Below the pieces are notes generated by a model that saw only the letters and a program-made list of their open reading frames with translations, did no database searches and was not told the origin of the DNA. Both the position numbers and the translations under genes were made by a program. Positions 47,330-58,556 of a stretch of DNA of 64,000 bases are shown here, piece by piece (position 1 is the first letter of the stretch; each line of letters starts with the position of its first letter). The stretch lies in NCBI GenBank assembly GCA_022592445.1, contig JABYQR010000016.1:186001-250000 (forward strand), read 5' to 3'. This stretch comes from Cytidiella melzeri. Its lineage: Eukaryota; Basidiomycota; Agaricomycetes; Polyporales; Irpicaceae.

Positions 47330-49240
47330 AATGCCGCTCAAGTTCTGCCGAGCAACCGCAAACTTCGGCTTCCGTCTACGACGCGCGAGGCGACTGGCAA
47401 GAACATTATGGACCTTAACAGACAACGTCGTTGATAGTCGAGGTACTGCCGTCTAGCGCGCAAAGTTAGTACAAGCTCAGATTTAAACAAACATAACGCA
47501 CCATATCCCGATTCAGGGTAGACTCGTCGTCTACACCATGAAGGTCTGTCAAGATCTGCGGTGAGACGCTCCGAGGCGCAATCTCTGCGATAGCCCAGAA
47601 AGCACCTCTCGGTCAACTCCTCATGTATGTACGCAATCTTCTGACTGATCGTTTCGGCCATAGCTGCCCACGTCGCTCAGCAATACGCCGGAAACATGTT
47701 ACTCATCACGAACCTTCACGCAGCATATGCAACACACGGTGGGTTCCATGTCCGCAAGTAGGAAGACATTCCCAGCCAACATCACCACCTGCATAGCTGG
47801 GTTACACGTCCTGACCCGGCGCTGTCCATCCACGGTCGTATACAGCACCGCAGACTGCAGAAGCGCATACTGCCTCTCGTCTAGCGTATGTCTATGACTC
47901 AGAGTCACACGAATCCCTGTGTCCGCATCTAGAGAGCCACACTGTAGATTGCTTGTGACTTTTCTGTAAGATTTGCCGTATTGCTGGGACACACGTAGGC
48001 CTGCCGAGTCAATATCTTCAGCGAGGTGAAATCCCCGAGAGGTCGGGAAATGTACCTGACAAGCAGCGTACCCGCAGTGAACAGTTTTATAGCGTCACAC
48101 GTGTCAAGAGCCTCCGGAGTTGTGACTTGAGGGCACGATCTATCCTTCCAGGGACTAAAGTGCTCATGGAAGGACAGTTCACCACCGTCGCCGAAGCCAC
48201 GCGTCCTGCACTCGGAACCAGCACCGGAAGGAAAACAGCGCAACCTTCTTGATTTGTTCATGCCGAGGAACATACTCACCTCCCCGTCCTACCTAATATA
48301 GCATGAGACGTGACTGAGGTAATGAGGAGAAAACAATTACCAGCGCTCCCATAATACAATAGCCGCACATAGGGCAGAGTCATGAGCGGCAGTCTCAGCG
48401 TGCTGCACAGGCAGCAATGTCAGGAGGTTTTGAATGACAGTCCTAGACATTTATGAGTACCCTGCTCAATCCTCAGGTGCAATACTCACTGTGAGCCTGC
48501 CGGGTATATGAACAGACCGTTTGACAAGGGTACAAACATGTCTTCAACGTCCGCTACAACAAGCATGCTGGCTCGCTCTAGATGTGGCTATTAGGTCAGT
48601 TCCAAAACCGGCATCAATTCAGAATGAGCAAGAAGGAGAATCTGACAACACAACGTACCGAGATATCGTAGAAATGCACCGTGGAATCAAACGTCATTAT
48701 ACATATTCGACTTTGAGGAGGTATACACGGTGGTATGAATGTTTCTCCTGTCTCGTCGCCGTAGAGCGTCCGGATTAGAGAGCGGCTTGCATGCTCGGTG
48801 AACCCTGAACTGAACGCATCAGCACTAACGTCTATTACGAATACATAGTCCATGGTCTGGGGGTTCTGTTTCTCCGCCTATGGTAGAGAAGCGATAGGCT
48901 CATACATGGGTTTTATTCTTGGCGGGGGGTGCGACGCCCAACATTCTTCAGGGACCACAAAGTCGACGGTAACCTTGTTCAGTTCGGATGATTGCAAATG
49001 GCCTAATCTCATAAGATCCTTGCGTCAAGGTTACAGACAGAATACACCTTAATCTTCATATTTCTGCGGCAATATGGGAAAGTTGGAGTATCGCACCTTC
49101 GTTCTTATGCTGGCATGAATTGCATTTCCATGTAGCACCTCCGGACATCCATGTTGGACCATGGATTAACATACACTCTGCACTTGTCGCACCGAGCAGG
49201 TCCCATTGCTGAATCAAAGGCACTGTGTCTCATTGCGAGG
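47330..49240 (-). pseudogene. Decayed SEC24-type COPII gene (LST1/SFB3-like)
   Basis: SEC24 proteins select cargo in the COPII coat. The order of family blocks is kept but the frame is broken. The zinc finger is split by a one-base shift: CDKCRVYVNPWSNMDV in one frame and GGATWKCNSCQHKNEG in the next. Then come SSELNKVTVDFVVPEE with HPPPRIKPMYEP before a stop, and the trunk start MDYVFVIDVSADAFSSGF with CIMTFDSTVHFYDIS. A normal GT-AG intron leads to ERASMLVVADVEDMFVPLSN. Later fragments are GGELSFHEHFSPWKD, LFTAGTLLVRYISR, DADTGIRVTLSHRHTLDERQ, YALLQSAVLYTTVDGQRRVR and KIAYIHEELTERC. The gelsolin-like C-terminus is not recognisable. Retained introns mean it is a duplicated, not retroposed, copy. 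Confidence 0.75.
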
Positions 49241-49626
49241 GTTGAACGTTGAGGTTCAAGGAGTCGTATGCCGGCGTGGAATCCGAGTCACAGGGAACGT
49301 GTGACGGGCGTTGCAGGCCATCATGTTATTCTGAAATGTAGTAGTAGTAGTAGAATGTACCTCCACGACTGTGAGCCTTTGACTGTTCTCCACGACTACA
49401 TTGGACCTGTTACTATGTGTTGCACTACCCAACAAACCACTTTAGAGGGCCATACTGGCATTGTCAAGTCACTCAAGAGCGCATACCCTGTCAAACCAGT
49501 GTCACTGCTATAATCGAGACAAAGGTTGCACACTGGCAGGCGCCACGGTTGCATATATATACTAACACTGAACTCGTTAGCAGTTCATACAAAGCATTCT
49601 CATCCCTCTCGTCAGCAGCTCAGAAA
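49241..49626. other. Intergenic promoter with a GTA repeat
   Basis: About 385 bases upstream of the next plus-strand gene. It contains a short (GTA)5 tract at about 49338-49353 and the TATA-like element listed separately. Confidence 0.5.
49552..49562 (+). promoter_or_regulatory. Probable TATA box
   Basis: CATATATATAC about 65-75 bases before the ATG at 49627. Confidence 0.4.
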
Positions 49627-51251
49627 ATGTCTTCTCTGGACCTCAGCATTTACGACGTCAACGAGAATAGGTCGTACAAACCACCCAAACCAGAAATCCT
49701 GACACCCCTCCCATTACCGGGCGAGTACATCGTACTCCAGCTCAACCCCGCAGCCATGGCGAAGCATGTAGGCAGCCCCGAGCTCATCAGGGATCTTGCA
49801 AAGCTGAAAACCAACAAGTACTTGGCCATTTGTGGTGGGGCAAGTACGACGCCACATATACATCCCCATTTCTCCGACTAACACGCATTCTTTTCTAGTA
49901 TTACGAGGGCATATCCGCTCTGAAGCCTTGGCACATGATGTATGCCTACATCTACTACCAAGAACCACAACTCCCTGCACAGACTCCAACTGCCCGCAAC
50001 GGTGAAGATGAAGTCACTGAACACACACCCCTTCTGGCCCCCGAGAATACAACCAACTCTGAGAGCCAACTTTACAGCCTGCGACCTGTGCAGCTACTTG
50101 ACGGTATTATAGTCCGAATTCGGACACGACTCTGTCACCTCCCGCGCTCGACTGTGGTCGAAGTACCCAAAGTCACCTACAAAGACATCGAGGACCGCCT
50201 CGGGGAAGGCTCGCAGGGGTTAGCAGCGAACGTCGACTGCCGCCATTTCATTCTGGAGCGGGCGCCGAAAAGCCCTTGTCAGACGATCATCAACCCAACA
50301 CCCAAGGGCAAGTACAATCCTGAGGAATGGGAAGCAGGATCAAAGCCACTTCAATTGTGTTTGTTGCCGCACTTCGACTACTCCTTCGATGTCGACCAGG
50401 AGGTCTCTCCAGGGACGTTGCTCATGGAAGAGCATACACAGATCATCGCGTACGCAAATGACTTCCTCACTATTGCGTACTCAGCAGTCCAGACACTGAT
50501 GCTCTTTGTTCTCCCGTTGCTCATTAGCCTGATGCGCGCCGCAATTCCCGAATTGCCCATAAAAGCAAAGATACCTGTCTGTTATCAGTATACCGATCGC
50601 GAGGGATACTATGTCGAGAAGCCTCTAAAGCCTAATCTGGCGATCTACGGCGTTCCAGAGTGGGTTGCTGCCAAGAGCGAGCGGGCGCGGCGGCGTGCTA
50701 AATTGCACAATTACCAGAGCTGGTATCAACGCATCTTCCACCCAGGCGAGAGATACAGGCCGACAGCCGAGGTGGCCACCCTCATGAGAACATACGAAGG
50801 CTTCGAAAGGCCGAATAAGGAGATGTTGCTTCTCGCGCCTCCTGCTATCTTGAATGGTGACGGTGAGTTCCCTCTCTCTCTCTCTCTGTCTTCTACCGTC
50901 TCAAGGCTGACCAATCCTTTATTCTTTTCAATATGTTTGACAGTAGTAGAAGACCTGCAACCCACAACGGAGCCATTGTTGTGGGATTGGCTGCTTGATA
51001 GGTGGGAGGATGTCAAGACGAGCCTGGCAGAGATGTTCTGGATACCGCCAGCCTACCCGGATCCGGGAGATGATGCGCCTCATCTTCCGTTTGCCCGGTG
51101 GGAGGAGCTGGTGGAGGAAGGAAAACTCAAACGCTGGGAAGAGGAGCCCTTGGAGGAGGCGTCACAGAGTGATGGCCCAGAAGTCCAATGGACTTTGGAC
51201 CTCACGACGGAATGCGATGATTTGAACAACAACAGCCTGAGTGAGGACTAA
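49627..51251 (+). CDS. Hypothetical protein with one membrane segment
   Basis: Not a family I recognise. The start at 49627 gives MSSLDLSIYDVNENRSYKPP. The first intron appears to be GC-AG, 49840-49898 (donor GCAAGT, acceptor TTCTAG): only this choice keeps phase and joins YLAICGG to YYEGISALKPWHMMYAYIYY. A mid-protein hydrophobic helix, TLMLFVLPLLISLMRAAIPE, is the one membrane candidate. A positively charged region follows (WVAAKSERARRRAKLHNYQS). A second intron, 50862-50942, contains a CT repeat. The C-terminus is acidic and Trp-rich (LKRWEEEPLEEASQ), ending NNNSLSED. About 440 residues. Probably a membrane-associated protein of narrow distribution (inference). Confidence 0.7.
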
Positions 51252-51572
51252 CATGGTTGAATATGTCAGGAGCTACTTCACCGGATGTCCGCGCACAAAT
51301 CGAATAATAATCGATAGCCACGCAACGTCGGACGAGATAATACAGCTATTTACACTCTATTGTATGGGGGTATAAAAGCTGGAGTCCGGAAACTGGCCGG
51401 CTGGAGTGTCGTCAACGCACTATATGTCGAATGGCGCACGGTAGCGGAGTGATGAGAGGTGTCACTAGGGTATATCCCGGCCGGCATGGTGTTGAATCGT
51501 GTCGAGGAATTAAGCATTAAAGTACAATACGCCGGTATAAATAACCACATGAAGGTGCCATGGTAGGCAAGT
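51252..51572. other. Intergenic, convergent 3' ends
   Basis: About 320 bases between two stop codons. No feature seen. Confidence 0.5.
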
Positions 51573-52922
51573 TCATGTATCCTCATCCAATGTTCTCGGC
51601 TTTATTCTCTTCAGCTTGTCGTCGTACCTTCTCAAAAGCAACCGCTCAATCCAGCCACCTTTCGGGAACTGTTTTTCCCATTGGTTGTGCAAGTGTACGG
51701 AGAATATCTTGCCGAGGACGTGGTCGAGCCCTCCACCTTCTTCTCGTCCCATGCCCATAGTCCACTTCTTGTTCTTGGGATCCGTCACGAATGGATCGGG
51801 CAGTCGATTGTCTAAACGACATGAACGACCGTCTGAGAAGCAGAAGGGAAGGACTTTGAAAGGAGGAATCGCTGCTTCAAGTAGTCGTCGCCAAAGCTTG
51901 AGGTATAACGTCGCCCCCCAATCAGTAGTCCCTGTTCGTGGCGAGGGGCCAGTCGACATGATGTGAAAAGCCTCGCATAAATAAGGTGAATGTTGGTGAA
52001 AGTTCATCAGGGCGCCGTTGAAAGGGATGTATATTTTGTCTGTGTGCACCACCAGACAAACCGCGTGAGTCATCAGCGACAGGGGGAAAGATAATGCACA
52101 ACAGTGCTTACCATAACAATCCCACTGCGTGACAAACTCATGTTCCAACAAAGGCGCGAGGTCCCTCGTCAGCAACGAGTCCATATCCACCCACACCCCT
52201 CCGTACGCCCACAATACCAACAGCCGCACCAGGTCCCCGTCTATCCATGCCTTCTTGTCCTTCACCCGCAGCAACTTGCTCTCTTGCAAAGAAGTCCCCT
52301 TCGCCAACACGTCCAAGTTCACCAGCTTCAGCGTAAAAGAATCAGGATATCTCCGAATCCACTTTTGCACGATCTTGTTCTGACCAAGGTCGCCATTCGA
52401 CCAGAGGATGAGACGCGACGTGTCGAGGTTCTGCGTGGCAAAAAACGACTTTATCATCCACTCCTGACGTTCTCCAAAATCCGCCAAATCACTGCGCCAG
52501 TACGTATGATATTGCGTCCGCTCCTGTGGAGGTATCCAACTGTGCGGGGTCTCGTGTACGCTCTTAATTGTCCCCGCAAAGTTGTAGCAGTCCATGCCAA
52601 GGCGCATTGGCATCCCCGAGTGAATCTCTGTCTTTTTCGCGCCATAGAGAGCTTGGGTCGCGTTATATTTGTGGGAGATACGATGCTCGTTGAAGCAGCC
52701 GGAGAGAGGGTGCAGGGCTTCTACTTCGTCTCGTATCCAGCTGCGAGAATAGACCGAGAACTCGACGTGCGGCTGCCACAGGTAGTAGAGCATATATATG
52801 CAGAGTAGGATTAGTGGCAGTATAATCTTGTAGTTTAACAGGGTATATCGTCTGCGCGGCTTTGTGTGGTAAGAGTGTGACAGCCGTCGTGCTCGCCATC
52901 TGCGGGAGAGAGTTGGCCACAT
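51573..52922 (-). CDS. GT32-type glycosyltransferase (DXD), type II membrane
   Basis: Likely a Golgi transferase of the sugar-binding-DXD (GT32-like) group. From the ATG at 52922 it reads MWPTLSRRWRARRLSHSYHT, a basic cytosolic tail, then one signal anchor (YKIILPLILLCIYMLYYLW). The catalytic region includes YWRSDLADFGERQEWMIKSF, RLILWSNGDLGQNKIVQKWI, KKAWIDGDLVRLLVLWAYGG and the metal-binding DXD in VWVDMDSLLTRDL. One intron at about 52040-52110 leads to KIYIPFNGALMNFHQHSPYL. The C-terminal half has TTDWGATLYLKLWRRLL and FSVHLHNQWEKQFPKGGW. The open frame extends upstream without another ATG, so a further 5' exon is unlikely but not excluded. Confidence 0.82.
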   Translation of the reverse strand: MWPTLSRRWRARRLSHSYHTKPRRRYTLLNYKIILPLILLCIYMLYYLWQPHVEFSVYSRSWIRDEVEALHPLSGCFNEHRISHKYNATQALYGAKKTEIHSGMPMRLGMDCYNFAGTIKSVHETPHSWIPPQERTQYHTYWRSDLADFGERQEWMIKSFFATQNLDTSRLILWSNGDLGQNKIVQKWIRRYPDSFTLKLVNLDVLAKGTSLQESKLLRVKDKKAWIDGDLVRLLVLWAYGGVWVDMDSLLTRDLAPLLEHEFVTQWDCYGKHCCALSFPLSLMTHAVCLVVHTDKIYIPFNGALMNFHQHSPYLCEAFHIMSTGPSPRTGTTDWGATLYLKLWRRLLEAAIPPFKVLPFCFSDGRSCRLDNRLPDPFVTDPKNKKWTMGMGREEGGGLDHVLGKIFSVHLHNQWEKQFPKGGWIERLLLRRYDDKLKRIKPRTLDEDT

Positions 52923-53670
52923 GAGTGAACGTGGCAAGAACAGGGCAGAGCCCCGCGCGCGAAGCGACGGACGTAGTACTCACTGAGGTAGCCGACTCTT
53001 TTCTCCTCTCAACATTCTCGTGCCCCAAGCACGAGCGAGTCCGGTGGTCCTCGCACCGCCTGTGACGGCACTTATCGTGTATAGAGCTCGTAAAATAATC
53101 GTGACGAGAGGGGTTGGCGTAGTTGAGGGATGGCGGATACGTAGCATTAAACGAGAGCATGCAAGCTCTTGGCAATGCGATGTCGGCGTTGAAACCAAGT
53201 TGGAACGCGCTGCCGCACGTCCCGTCAAACGTTAACAGACGTTAACACTCTCCCGCGATGATTCATCATGACCACAACAAAACATTCAATCTACACTAAC
53301 TATCGAGTAACAACGCAGCAGGCAAAGAGGGGTTTCGCGGAAAGAAAAGGCGCAATAAACGAGGCGTAGCGATAGATGTAGTCAAACATGTAAAGTAAAA
53401 GCAGAAAGAAAGAAGAACCATCAAACAGGACAGCGGTGAAGTTCCCACTCACGGTGAGACATGATGTGGAAGAAACATAAGATACAGCGAAAACCCCTTT
53501 GCTTGTTGCCTATAACCGTCACGGTCAATGAAGATGTCTGCTTGCTGCCACGCGCCATCCTGCACACTCAACGCCTCCTTCTCCTGCACACTCAATGCCT
53601 GCTTCACCTGCTAGACGCACCCCCAGGGAGGAAGCCTCCGGAACATCCCACCTCCCACCGCCACGAACAC
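52923..53670. other. Intergenic, GT32 promoter and DHH1 3' UTR
   Basis: About 750 bases. A purine-rich segment lies at 53330-53420. No gene seen. Confidence 0.5.
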
Positions 53671-55326
53671 TCATCGCGCAACAGGCACACCGCCGCGGTA
53701 TGCGCCCTGCGGGTGTCCTCCACGTGTCTGGGCCGGCTGAGTTGCAACAGGTGCTCCGTTCGGGCGACCTTGCGGTGTACCACTCTGATACACGACCTGC
53801 TGTGGAGGTGGTCCCTGCCTCTGCGGCTGTGGTTGAGCCTGCTGCTGTGGCTGCTGCTGAGCTGGGTTTCGTTTGGCCCGTTGCGTCTGCTGCTCGTTTG
53901 GCTCATTCATCGCACCCGGCGCGACGTAAAGTCCCTTGTCGATTTGCTGAGGAATAGGCTGAATCTCTGTTCCGAGCTCATTCTCAATGCGATACAGGTT
54001 GAACCTGTCTTCATAGGTGACGAGGTTGATAGCGAGACCTAGATGTCCGAAACGGCCTGAACGACCGATACGATGGAGATATGTCTCCGAATTCTTGGGC
54101 AAATCGAAGTTGATAACAACATTCACCGCCTGAATATCGATACCACGGGTGAGAAGATCTGAGCAGACTAGATTCCGGCATACACCCTTGCGGAAGTCGT
54201 GAAAAACACGATTACGATGAGATTGCAGCATCTTTGCATGGGAGTAGAAGCATGAATATCCGAGTTCCGTGACTTTCTTCGCTAGCAGCTCTACCCGGTT
54301 TGTGGAATTGCAGAATATGATGGACTGGTTGATTTGCAGCTGCAAAGCCGAGATGAGCAAGAGAATGGATGTTGTGCGAGTAGGTCAACTTACCTTGGAG
54401 AAAAGGGTGTTGAGACAGTGTACCTTCTGTCGCTCCTCGACATAGGCATAGTACTGCGTGACTCCACGCAAGGTGAGTTCGTCCATCAGGTTGATCTCGT
54501 ATGGTGAGTCCATGTGTTTATCCTAACAAATAATCAGAGGCTGTCACCCACGCGTAACTCCAGAGATATCCGCACCTTGAAGTCCTTGACAATCAAAGGA
54601 AAGGTTGCGCTAAAAAGCATGACTTGACGATCTTTGGGCATATAGCTAAGCAGTTGCTCCATCACAGGCGAGAACTCTGGCGACAGTAGCTTGTCTGCCT
54701 CGTCCATGACGAAGACAGGGCAGTCGCTGAGGTCTGCCACGCTTTTCCCGACAAGATCCAGTATACGACCTGGTGTCCCTACCAGCACGTGTACTGTCTC
54801 TGATAGACGGATAATATCATCCTTGAGGGTCGTGCCGCCGGTGGTCACCATGACCTGCACATTCATGTGTTTGCCAAGAATCTTGCACACCTGAGCTGTC
54901 TGCAGTGCAAGCTCACGCGTAGGGACGAGTAAGAGTGCTTGAATACGGTTCTTGTTGATGTCAATTTGTTGGAGGGAGGGGATGACGAAGGCTGCAGTCT
55001 TGCCAGTGCCGTTTTTGGCTCGTGCGAGGATGTCACGTTTGGTGAGGGCGATAGGGATGGCTTCTTCTTGGATCGGAGAGGGATGTTCGTAACCAGCTTC
55101 AAAAATGCCCATAAGCAGTTCACGTCGTAGGTGCATGTGTTCGAACTCGATGCCCTTGGTCGCCGTGACATCTTCAGTCTGGGGGCGAATGTCTTTTGGT
55201 GGAGGTTGCAAAGTGGATTTCCAGCTCTCGCCACTGTATTATAGGTATTAAGTCGGGGTACGAATCACTAAAAAGAAACATGGCTCACGCTGTTGACGAT
55301 GAAGGGCGTGTTTGTGTCTGTGACAT
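53671..55326 (-). CDS. DHH1: DEAD-box RNA helicase Dhh1 (DDX6 family)
   Basis: Dhh1 represses translation and activates mRNA decapping in P-bodies. A short first exon starts at 55326 ([13 protein letters not shown]). A GTGAGC-ATACAG intron gives [20 protein letters not shown], the family N-terminus. Helicase motifs are complete: [13 protein letters not shown] (I), [11 protein letters not shown] (Ia), [10 protein letters not shown] (Ib), [11 protein letters not shown] (II, DEAD), LFSATFP (III), [17 protein letters not shown] (IV), [20 protein letters not shown] (V) and [20 protein letters not shown] (VI). The tail is Gln/Pro-rich ([20 protein letters not shown]) and ends [11 protein letters not shown], a low-complexity end that favours granule formation. 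About four introns. Confidence 0.96.
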
Positions 55327-55785
55327 GGGGATGGCAGATTATGTTGGTTATGCGAGCTGTGATGCAGTGGCTTGCTGGAGAGGATATGAATGGCGAGTAG
55401 GAAAGGCGATGAGCTCGTTGCTGGCAGCAATGGACAAGATATGTCCGAGGTTGTTTATTGAGATGAGGCGGACTTGAAGTAGTCGTCTGGGTCGAGGTCG
55501 AAGGCAAGAGGGACAGCGTCGATGCTCCGCTCAAACGACAGGCAACGCGCGGCGCTTACGCAACTCTATCAGGTTGAACTATCAACGAGCCTGTGCTCTA
55601 CATCTAACAAATCTGCCTTTTGAAGCCAACCTGGATTCACGATCTTCATCTGAAGCTTTCTTTATGACTCATGGTACAAGGTACAAAATAAAGCAACGGC
55701 AATGCTTGACGAACGATTATACTGAGTGCTTTACTTCACTTTACTTCGATTCTTAGCACGTCCAGCTCCCACACGTAGGAAATGT
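55327..55785. other. Intergenic, DHH1 5' region
   Basis: About 460 bases upstream of DHH1 and downstream of the esterase. No feature recognised. Confidence 0.45.
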
Positions 55786-58010
55786 CTAAACAAGGAGAAC
55801 ATGCTGAGCAAGGTATGAGTGAATTTGTCTGACTGCTGAGCTTACCTGAGGGAAGATCGGTAGTACACCGTTCCAGAAGTCGCAGGCGTAATCAGCAGCA
55901 ACGTAGTCCCCCAAGTCCGCGCCAGACAGAGAGTTTCCGAGCAATGCCAAAGATGTCGTGTCCTGTGGATCGTACTTTTTCCAACCTGGTGTCTGTGGTC
56001 CATTAAACGGATCTTAGGCAAGCTTGCGCTGTCAGCGGAGGTTGGATCACGGCGATCGAATGGCGCATAGTACCTTTGATAAAGTTAGTCCAAGCTTCTA
56101 CCATAATGTCCGATACCCTGATCTCCTTTGGTGTAGCAGGTACGAACGGAGGGCTCAACTGGATAAGTCTCCATTGACCCATGACAAAACGGATGTCTTC
56201 GCCGTGGAAAACGCCGATGCTCGTGCCGAGAGAGTTCAGGTTGCTTGCAAGTAAATCAAAGCGGTATCGCCATACAGGCAGACCCAGAGCTTGTGTACGT
56301 TCCGTCGCCAGATTGTGGACTAGACATTGCATATGCGCGTCTCTCCACATCGCTGAAGAAGCGTTGAACGCTGTAGGGAACGCCGTCGATGGAACAGGAT
56401 AGAGCTTTTCCAGCTCAGTGAGATTGGCCCACGGAAGATTCAAATTGTTGCTTTTGCTGTAGAACGTCAACAAACTTGTACGCCAGGACCAAGGAATGCA
56501 GTATACCTATACGCTGTGATTGTAGGGAGGTACGCGGTCGGCTCGCTGTTCACAATCAAGGTCCCTTCGTTCTAACCGATAACATGAGCATACAGTCATG
56601 TCGCAAAACACTTATCGCTCACAAGGTTGGTCCCACACAACAAGGGTATACGAGCTGTGTGCCCTTCTCTTGTCAGCTTGACGAAGCTAGTGCAAGAGAC
56701 AATCAGACCCAATAGAAGCAAAACAGTTAGATGTCGCCTACTCTTTCCAGATTGTGACGTTATCTGTCACTGGTTGGAACTGAGTCCCTGTGGCAAGCAG
56801 GACCGTTTGCAGGTCAGAGCCCGACTTCTTGCGCAAGCAGTCTAGCAAGCCTTTCCCCGTCGGACAGCTCATGTTGCTCGCGATTTTGCTTATCTGGTCG
56901 TTCAATGGCCACATTGGCTGGGAAGCTATGAGTGTGATCAGTTAACCGCATGCATTGGACTGGTGAAAGTTTACATACTGTCACCACTTTGCATTACGGC
57001 CGCTCTGATGATGGGGTCTTGGGCAAAGGCGGTCATGTACTGATTTGTCATCTCTGAAGAGAAATGAGTCTGGGTTTCAAACACAACATATCAAAAGTGT
57101 TTTCTTACCGGCTCCAACAGACTCGCCTGTTGTACGAACCATCAGCCATCGCAACTCGGATATAGGAGGAATAAATTAGCCATCACCTCCCAAAGTGATC
57201 TTCTCAGGATCACCCCCAAATTGCTTTGCATTGTCCCTCATCCATTCGACCACGGCACGCGTATCGAGTAAGCCAAAGTTCTGAGTCTCTCCTGCCTCTG
57301 CGATTTCCGCAGCGTGTGGGTAGCCAAAGAGAGATAAGCGATACCCAAAATTTGCGAAGACAATACCCTGCAAATAGAATAGAAATACACTTCGTGAGCT
57401 AGTCACGTATAACTAGTAGACACACTTTAGCCGCGAGAAATGAGCCGTCGACCTTTGGATCTGACGCAGAGCCGGAGTCAAAACCGCCACCACTAGTTTA
57501 ACGTCAGGCCAGACGGATACACTGAGGACGCGCGATATACTTACTACGTGTATATGTAAACAGGCAAGTTGCTAGCGTTTTGAGGTGCAATGACATTGAC
57601 GAGGAGGCAGTCTTCACTTTGCACGGACGTCCCATTTCCGCCATCCGCGCTGGTACCAACCAGAAATAGTCAGTATAAACTGAGTTTTTGTGGGTAGTCA
57701 CGCATAATCACCGTCCCTGCATACAAGCAGGCCCATACGCCGTGGCGTCGATGACCTGCCCTGGCTTTACCTTTACAGGTTGAGGTGGCCTCCATCGGTT
57801 TTCGCCCGAGGTATCATCCGCATATGGCACACCGAGCCATTTGTTCAAAGGGAGAGAGGTGGTGTTTGTGTCCAGAAAACCTTGGATAACGCCTGAGGTT
57901 GTTTCTACTAATAGCTGCCTGCTTGGCGAAATTGAGACTGAGGTAGAGTCAGATCCGTGTACTGCAAAAGCGAGCACCCAATGCAGGAGAAAGCCATAGA
58001 AGAGCCGCAT
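55786..58010 (-). CDS. Secreted type-B carboxylesterase/lipase
   Basis: An alpha/beta-hydrolase secreted for ester hydrolysis. The start at 58010 gives a signal peptide (MRLFYGFLLHWVLAFAVHGS). Family blocks: VETTSGVIQGFLDTN, LNKWLGVPYADD, RWRPPQPVKVKPGQVIDATA and a SEDCLLVNVI-type block. Then come GIVFANFGYRLSLFGYPHAA, FGLLDTRAVVEWMRDNAKQF and GGDPEKITLGG, which a GTGATG-AACAG intron joins to ESVGA. The nucleophile elbow is therefore GESVG where GESAG is usual. The His of the triad is probably in GVFHGEDIRFVMGQW. At least seven introns. The 3' end is uncertain: after NGVLPIFPQ the frame runs to a stop at 55786, or a last intron gives a slightly different tail. Confidence 0.85.
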
Positions 58011-58080
58011 GTCTTGAGCTCAACAGACTGTTGGTTACTGGTGGGTAGTTGATAGGCGTTCTGGTGCTCATCTGGACGTG

Positions 58081-58087
58081 TATATAT
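58081..58087 (-). promoter_or_regulatory. Probable TATA box of the esterase gene
   Basis: ATATATA on the minus strand, about 70 bases upstream of the start codon. Confidence 0.4.
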
Positions 58088-58184
58088 GGCGGGCAGAGTT
58101 CGGTGTGAGCTCGGCGGCCACTACCTTCTCTAGCATGCACCTGCGCGAGGAAGAAGCACGTAACGTCAAGGTTATGCTCATTCT

Positions 58185-58480
58185 TCAATTGTCGGCTGTT
58201 CGTAGTAGTAACATCGAACGACGGCAGGCTTCGAAAGCTCGGCCTATATTAGACCGTATGACCTGTGGGCGAGAATCAAAACTAGCCCAGGCCATGCGTG
58301 AGTTGGACTTCGTACCGTGGTGCAACGCATAAATTTGACGGCCGTCCAGTGCCAACAGTCTCATTGAAGTCCGAGAAGTCGAGCCCGAGGTGCCTCCGGC
58401 AGTCACCCTGGAAAATGCCGTAAATCAAGCGCCAGCCTTGTGGCGTCAGCATTGAAGAGCTTGAGGAGGCCTCCAAGTTG
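58185..58480 (-). pseudogene. Possible remnant of a third DUF1769 gene
   Basis: A weak match only. The stretch TAGGTSGSTSRTSMRLLALD, then GRQIYALHHGTKSNS, lines up loosely with the C-terminal PGGFSLDMMKLWDGRPVNFV, then CCARNAQSES, of the adjacent intact gene. Position and strand fit an eroded tandem copy. It could also be chance. Confidence 0.25.
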
Positions 58481-58556
58481 CAAACAGTGCCATTTCACCA
58501 CTATTATTCTGTGAATTCAGTTATTCATACCAATGAAACGCGCATCGAGACTTGAG

